Part shown: in pieces, positions 60,031-64,000 of the stretch
Numbering within the stretch: position 1 is the stretch's first letter
How the letters are laid out: each line of letters opens with the position of its first letter
Source: Radiobacillus deserti
GTDB lineage: Bacteria; Bacillota; Bacilli; Bacillales; Amphibacillaceae
Reading direction: 5' to 3'
DNA: 64,000 bases
NCBI RefSeq assembly: GCF_007301515.1
Contig: NZ_CP041666.1
Span: 3,224,001-3,288,000 of the forward strand
Made by a program: the position numbers and the translations under genes
The notes under the pieces: model-generated
Databases searched by the model: none
What the model was told of the DNA's origin: nothing
Seen by the model: the letters and a program-made list of their open reading frames with translations, nothing else

Positions 60031-61120
60031 CTCTTAATCTCCTCCTCGCTATCATAAGCACGACTATCAACAGTAATAATTCTCCGGGCAATCGAAAAAT
60101 TAACCACATTTCACCCATACGCAATATTTGTCTTTCTCGCAGAAAATGTTCAATAACTAAAACAATTCCACTAAATACAGTAAGGATGGTTATCTCTCCA
60201 TATCGATGAGCCTTTATCTTGCGGTCTCTTATTTTTAAGAGGTTTTTTAGAATTTCATAAGCAACATGCCAGTGGATAATTACACTTATTAACGATAAAC
60301 TTATGTACGTTAAAATAAATAGACTAATTACACGCTCTATTGGTCCATACTCGATGCGAAAAGTATCAGCTGTTGCAATCCACGGAAAGGTTAAGTCCGT
60401 AACTCCATCCATTCCCCACATGCCAATAGGAATAAAAAAAGAGGTACATAACGCAAAAGCACACACCAAAGGGACATACCATAAATGCTTTACCTTAAAA
60501 GGGATATCAAAAGCTCGATTAAAAACTACTAAGTTGGCATATCCAGAAAAAACAAAGCTAGAGGCAGCTATTGCTTTTAAAGAAGGAACTTCCCACAGTT
60601 GCGTTCCAGCTTCCAATATAGAATTTACAGATAAGTAAGAATTTACGTACGCTTGGTATAGGATTAGGAGAAGAAACGGTACATTGAGTACTAGTATGAT
60701 TTCTAAGGTATGTAAAATTTTTTCTGTTTTTAACGTGTAAAGCATAAAAACAATGAATCCTAGAAAGATAAGATGCATAGAAATACTTGGCATCTCTGGA
60801 TTCAAAAACCGAACTGTAACATTTGTAAACGCTAATAGTGTCACCATTCCTGCTGTAAACCACAAAAATACGAGAAATAATAAGAATACTATCCGAAACC
60901 ATTTAGGGACTAAGTCTATAATGTCAATAATAGTTTGTTTGCGAAAATTATTTATACTCCTAACGAATAGCAAAAGGATAGCTGTTCCTATAAAAATACC
61001 AATTATCATTGAAATTAGCGCACCCTTATATCGCTCACTTAGTAAGATACTTGGAATAAACATGAACACGTTAATTAAAATATTGATAAAGATGAGATAG
61101 TGAAAATAACGGTTCACCAT
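60008..61120 (-). CDS. gerB: spore germination protein GerB (GerAB/ArcD/ProY family)
   Basis: A 370-residue, ten-helix amino-acid-transporter-like protein. Its start VNRYFHYLIFINILINVFMF, mid-helix KAIAASSFVFSGYANLVVFN and C-terminal GEMWLIFRLPGELLLLIVV fit the GerB subunit, the germinant-binding part of the receptor. It lies between gerA and gerC in the order A-B-C. The ligand cannot be predicted. The N terminus lacks a typical GerB start motif but the length is normal. Confidence 0.9.
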   Translation of the reverse strand: MVNRYFHYLIFINILINVFMFIPSILLSERYKGALISMIIGIFIGTAILLLFVRSINNFRKQTIIDIIDLVPKWFRIVFLLFLVFLWFTAGMVTLLAFTNVTVRFLNPEMPSISMHLIFLGFIVFMLYTLKTEKILHTLEIILVLNVPFLLLILYQAYVNSYLSVNSILEAGTQLWEVPSLKAIAASSFVFSGYANLVVFNRAFDIPFKVKHLWYVPLVCAFALCTSFFIPIGMWGMDGVTDLTFPWIATADTFRIEYGPIERVISLFILTYISLSLISVIIHWHVAYEILKNLLKIRDRKIKAHRYGEITILTVFSGIVLVIEHFLRERQILRMGEMWLIFRLPGELLLLIVVLMIARRRLRGASLKQN

Positions 61121-61133
61121 ATATAATTCCTCC

Positions 61134-62465
61134 TTATCCTTTTGATTGGGTCTCTCTAAATACCTTTAAATATGGGTGACCGAAACTTTCTAAACTGGTG
61201 AGGTAACCAATTAGTCCAATGGAACCTATAACTAAGCCAACCATTCCAAAAAAAGTGGTAAGGGCTAGAATAATATACTTTGCTACTCGCATCGAGAAGG
61301 CCATTGCATTAATTGGAATGACAAAATTAGATATCGCTACTGCGGAAACGATAATGATCATAACATTTGAAACAAGACCTGCCTCAACAGCCGCTTGACC
61401 TAAGATAAGACCACCGACCGTTGTAGCTGTCTGACCAATGGACTTAGGCAATCGAACACTGGCCTCAATCAACATTTCCATCATAAAGAGCATGGCCAAG
61501 ACCTCTAAATAAGCAGGATAGGGTACGCCAATTCTACTCCCCGCAATACTTAAAGCCAATTGGAACCTGACCACCTCAGTATTAAATGCAGTTAAACCTA
61601 CATACAAACCTGGCAATAGAAGACTAACTGCAAGACCAAAGTATCTCAAAAGGATAATGAATTTACTCGTCCAATACGTATGATACACATCCTCCATAGA
61701 AGCCATAAAATCATAAAAAACAGAAGGAGCAATTAACGCAAAAGGGGTACCGTCTATCAAAATGATTACTTTTCCTACAGCTAAATTATAAGCAATTCGG
61801 TCCGGTCGTTCGGTGATCATCATCGTCGGAAAAAGCGTCCTCTGTTTCTTATTAATAGCTCTATGAAGCTGACCTGCCGCTTGAACAACGTCCACTTCAA
61901 TGGTACGTAGGCTATCTTTTACACGTTCTACAATATCCATATTGGCAATATTCTCATCGTAGGCCATCGTTACTTTTGTTTGCGATAACGAGCCTACTTT
62001 CATATGTATTAGCCTTAAGGATGCCTGTGGATAACGTCTTCGAACCATATTATGATTTGTATCAATGGATTCACTAAGCGCTTTTTGAGGCCCTTGAATC
62101 ACAGTTTCCACCGTTGCGTTGCCACTTGTCGTGTTCAATAATTTTTGTACATCGATAATAAAGGTTTGATTCCCTGTAAAAATGGCGACATAGCCTTGAA
62201 GGACTTGACTTAAAAGGTCCTCACGTTTTTTTGGCTGTTCTTGATTTGGCAATGACTGAAGATATGTTTTATACCCACTCTCATTGGTTCGATAGAACGG
62301 CAGTATGACTGTATCCTGAAGGATTTTTCCATCCGTTACACTTGTTATGTATAAAATGTCGACATTATTGTCCGCATGGTTTAAGTTCTTTAGCGTTACA
62401 TCCTGGGAGGATCCGAGCTGTTGCAAAATCCACTCTTTATCTGTCATTCTCCGTTGAAAAAGCAT
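61134..62465 (-). CDS. gerA: spore germination protein GerA
   Basis: A 443-residue receptor subunit with a soluble N-terminal region and four to five C-terminal helices. Signature blocks are VKDSLRTIEVDVVQAAGQLH, LFPTMMITERPDRIAYNLAV, GKVIILIDGTPFALIAPSVF and LPKSIGQTATTVGGLILGQA. The start was set at ATG 62465, after GGGGAGGAAAGC, dropping 15 upstream residues. It forms the germinant receptor with GerB and GerC, and is expressed in the forespore. Confidence 0.94.
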   Translation of the reverse strand: MLFQRRMTDKEWILQQLGSSQDVTLKNLNHADNNVDILYITSVTDGKILQDTVILPFYRTNESGYKTYLQSLPNQEQPKKREDLLSQVLQGYVAIFTGNQTFIIDVQKLLNTTSGNATVETVIQGPQKALSESIDTNHNMVRRRYPQASLRLIHMKVGSLSQTKVTMAYDENIANMDIVERVKDSLRTIEVDVVQAAGQLHRAINKKQRTLFPTMMITERPDRIAYNLAVGKVIILIDGTPFALIAPSVFYDFMASMEDVYHTYWTSKFIILLRYFGLAVSLLLPGLYVGLTAFNTEVVRFQLALSIAGSRIGVPYPAYLEVLAMLFMMEMLIEASVRLPKSIGQTATTVGGLILGQAAVEAGLVSNVMIIIVSAVAISNFVIPINAMAFSMRVAKYIILALTTFFGMVGLVIGSIGLIGYLTSLESFGHPYLKVFRETQSKG

Positions 62466-62563
62466 GCTTTCCTCCCCTTTTCCGTAAACAAGAAATTTGT
62501 TACTTTTCAACTAGCATTACCGAGAATGAATCAACTCATACTTTTTCTGAATGAAACAAAAAA

Positions 62564-62580
62564 AGAGCCCAAGAGCTCCT
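62564..62580 (-). terminator. intrinsic terminator between spoIIP and gerA
   Basis: On the minus strand GAGC and GCTC arms enclose a short loop and are followed by seven T, just beyond the stop of the SpoIIP-like gene. The short stem makes it weak, but the T run is good. Confidence 0.55.
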
Positions 62581-62586
62581 TACACA

Positions 62587-63678
62587 TTATGATTCATTCG
62601 ATACTTTTTCCGCCTGTTCGATGGAATTACTCAACACTTCTGCAATGGCATTCGCAGTATTTTGCAGCTCTTCTTTTTTGTTATCCACACCACCAACTTC
62701 TATTAGGATGGAATGGTTGGAGAGATCCTGATTATATACTCCATTACCCTCAGCGTAATCTTTTTGATATACACCTCTACTGATTCCAGGATACTTTGCT
62801 TTTAATGACGTATGTAAGGATTCTGCAAAGGCTAAATTCTCTTTATAGGATTCATGTTCCGTACCTACGATAAAAAACACTTTAGCATATTGCTTCCCGT
62901 TGATATCTAGAGTAGTCGTATCCTTCCTTGCTGCATCACGATGAATATCAATCATATACTCCACTTTTTTGTTTTGAGCTGTTACCGATTGAATCGTTTG
63001 CCTAGATAGTTTGTAAGAATCCTCATAATCCCAATTATTTTCGACTAGAAGCTTGGTTACATTCGTTGTATCATGCTCTACCTCAATACCATAGGATTCC
63101 AAGGCACCTTTTAACATATCACCAACGAGCACGACATTCGTAGCATTATCAGTGCTTGACGCTTCACTTGGCTTGGTCGCATCCTCCAACAATGGAAGGT
63201 ACGCCTCCCAGCTATGGCTGTGATAGATAAAAACACTCGCTTCTGTATTGGTTGGCTTTGAATCCTCGGTTTGTCCCGTGCTCTCTTGAGCTAACTCCTC
63301 AAAATCTGGTGGAGGAGACTCCACAGGAGCACTGCTAGCTATTTCCTTATCAGATTTCGTGTACCAGTGAGAAGAGGCCATTTCTAATAAACTTGTAAAG
63401 TCCTTTGGTGCAAAGCCTGTCAATAGCTTTATGGTTTTTACAGTCGTTGGCATCTCGACGTCCATTGATACTAGAAAATCGTGAAATAACGGAGTTTCCG
63501 TACTGAGTCCTAACATAATTAGATTCGTTGTTGTCTCGTGTTTCGTTAGCTCTGATACTAAAGGAGAGTACCAAATAGTAGAATGCTGATTTGGGAAAAC
63601 GAGATAAATAACGAAGCCAAGCGAAATGGTTGTAGCTATAACGGACATTAGAATGGTTTGTTTTAGAGATTTCATCAT
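62587..63678 (-). CDS. spoIIP: SpoIIP-family peptidoglycan hydrolase
   Basis: A 363-residue protein with an N-terminal membrane anchor (residues about 10-28), a linker, and a SpoIIP amidase/endopeptidase domain from about residue 145. Its metal ligands lie in ASVFIYHSHSWEAYLP, IDIHRDAARKDTT and SILIEVGGVDN. SpoIIP thins septal peptidoglycan during engulfment in the forespore/mother-cell space. It is immediately upstream of the ger operon, a less usual location, so it may be a paralogue used in germination or coat maturation. The ATG at 63678 follows GGTGTGA. Confidence 0.88.
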   Translation of the reverse strand: MMKSLKQTILMSVIATTISLGFVIYLVFPNQHSTIWYSPLVSELTKHETTTNLIMLGLSTETPLFHDFLVSMDVEMPTTVKTIKLLTGFAPKDFTSLLEMASSHWYTKSDKEIASSAPVESPPPDFEELAQESTGQTEDSKPTNTEASVFIYHSHSWEAYLPLLEDATKPSEASSTDNATNVVLVGDMLKGALESYGIEVEHDTTNVTKLLVENNWDYEDSYKLSRQTIQSVTAQNKKVEYMIDIHRDAARKDTTTLDINGKQYAKVFFIVGTEHESYKENLAFAESLHTSLKAKYPGISRGVYQKDYAEGNGVYNQDLSNHSILIEVGGVDNKKEELQNTANAIAEVLSNSIEQAEKVSNES

Positions 63679-63764
63679 AAACGTTCACACCTATACATCT
63701 CTCTTCCTAGTTTGTCTGATTATATGTGTGGTAGAGAAAAGATAGAACATGAAACAGAAAGAAG

Positions 63765-64000
63765 GGGCTGGGACATAACGAAAAGGATAAGTCGAAAAGC
63801 CGAACACAGCCTATACTAGCTCCGGAACTATACGTAGACTCCAGCTGAAAAAAAAGCATCGGTGAGACCCCACCGTGCGTCAGCACGAGGAGGCTCACCA
63901 GCCGCCCGCGGAAAGCGTCGTATATTTCCGGAGCGGGGTATTGGCACTATTTATAATTGTTCGTTTTTTCATTGCTTCCTATACTTTTGTCCCAGCCTCT
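63765..64000. repeat. MITE-like palindromic dispersed repeat, long copy
   Basis: Reverse-oriented copy of the element at 10894..11086, about 236 bp to the window edge. Ends resemble GGGGCTGGGACATAACG and its inverse. Inner arms contain AGCTCCGGAACTATACG and CGTATATTTCCGGAGC. It includes the central hairpin (GTGAGACCCCACCGTGCGTC and beyond) missing from the other copy. No ORF is credible within it. Confidence 0.8.

Noticed and set aside
60558..60902. A 114-codon minus-strand frame within gerB
   Set aside because: It is an alternative frame of gerB without start signals.
1..64000. tRNA or rRNA genes
   Set aside because: I saw no cloverleaf with TTCGAATC-type arms and no rRNA-like sequence in intergenic regions, although I could not run a covariance search.

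Overview
The window looks like the chromosome of an endospore-forming, low-GC Firmicute of the family Bacillaceae, probably a Halobacillus/Pontibacillus/Virgibacillus-type genus. The evidence is a ger germinant-receptor operon, a SpoIIP-type hydrolase, SpoVIF, eight YjcZ-like spore peptides, paired YpmR/YpmS genes, strong GGAGG ribosome sites and Bacillaceae-type riboswitches (yybP-ykoY and S-box). The genus is an inference.

Region 1 to 36 kb is ordinary core and semi-core chromosome. It holds two M29 aminopeptidase paralogues, OsmC, a manganese-riboswitch-controlled TerC protein, phosphoglucomutase, a TRAP transporter operon whose binding protein appears to start with ATT, a cation/proton antiporter, RecQ, an ABC-F ATPase, thioesterase and cardiolipin synthase. 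A spore block follows, with five YjcZ peptides on the minus strand, spoVIF, then three YjcZ peptides on the plus strand. After that come RarD, YpmR/YpmS, a PadR/DUF1700/DUF4097 operon, an S-box-controlled MetY with an extra C-terminal domain, a CDF zinc exporter divergent from its CzrA-like repressor, and a cytochrome bd operon carrying cydS and a further tiny membrane ORF.

Region 36.4 to 48.8 kb is an accessory island. Small stand-alone genes (GNAT, AhpD-like, NUDIX, CGNR/MFS, SDR/ABM/HxlR) are separated by recurring intergenic repeats. An imperfect palindrome of about 34 bp lies just 3' of most of these genes, oriented with the gene, which resembles a gene-cassette layout, although no integrase is present. 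The right half of the island is decaying: it has an IS200-type element, a nonsense-mutated SDR, a TnsA relic next to a truncated VOC gene, a multiply frameshifted WYL regulator, a frameshifted nuclease lipoprotein, a partial copy of metY and a solitary IS3-type end.

Region 48.8 to 64 kb returns to conserved chromosome with topB. It is followed by an uncharacterised operon (GntR regulator with GTNTANAC operators, ABC importer, unknown 429-aa protein, CehA/McbA-type PHP hydrolase), then the gerA/gerB/gerC operon and a SpoIIP paralogue. A MITE-like palindromic repeat occurs at 10.9 kb and, inverted, at the right edge.
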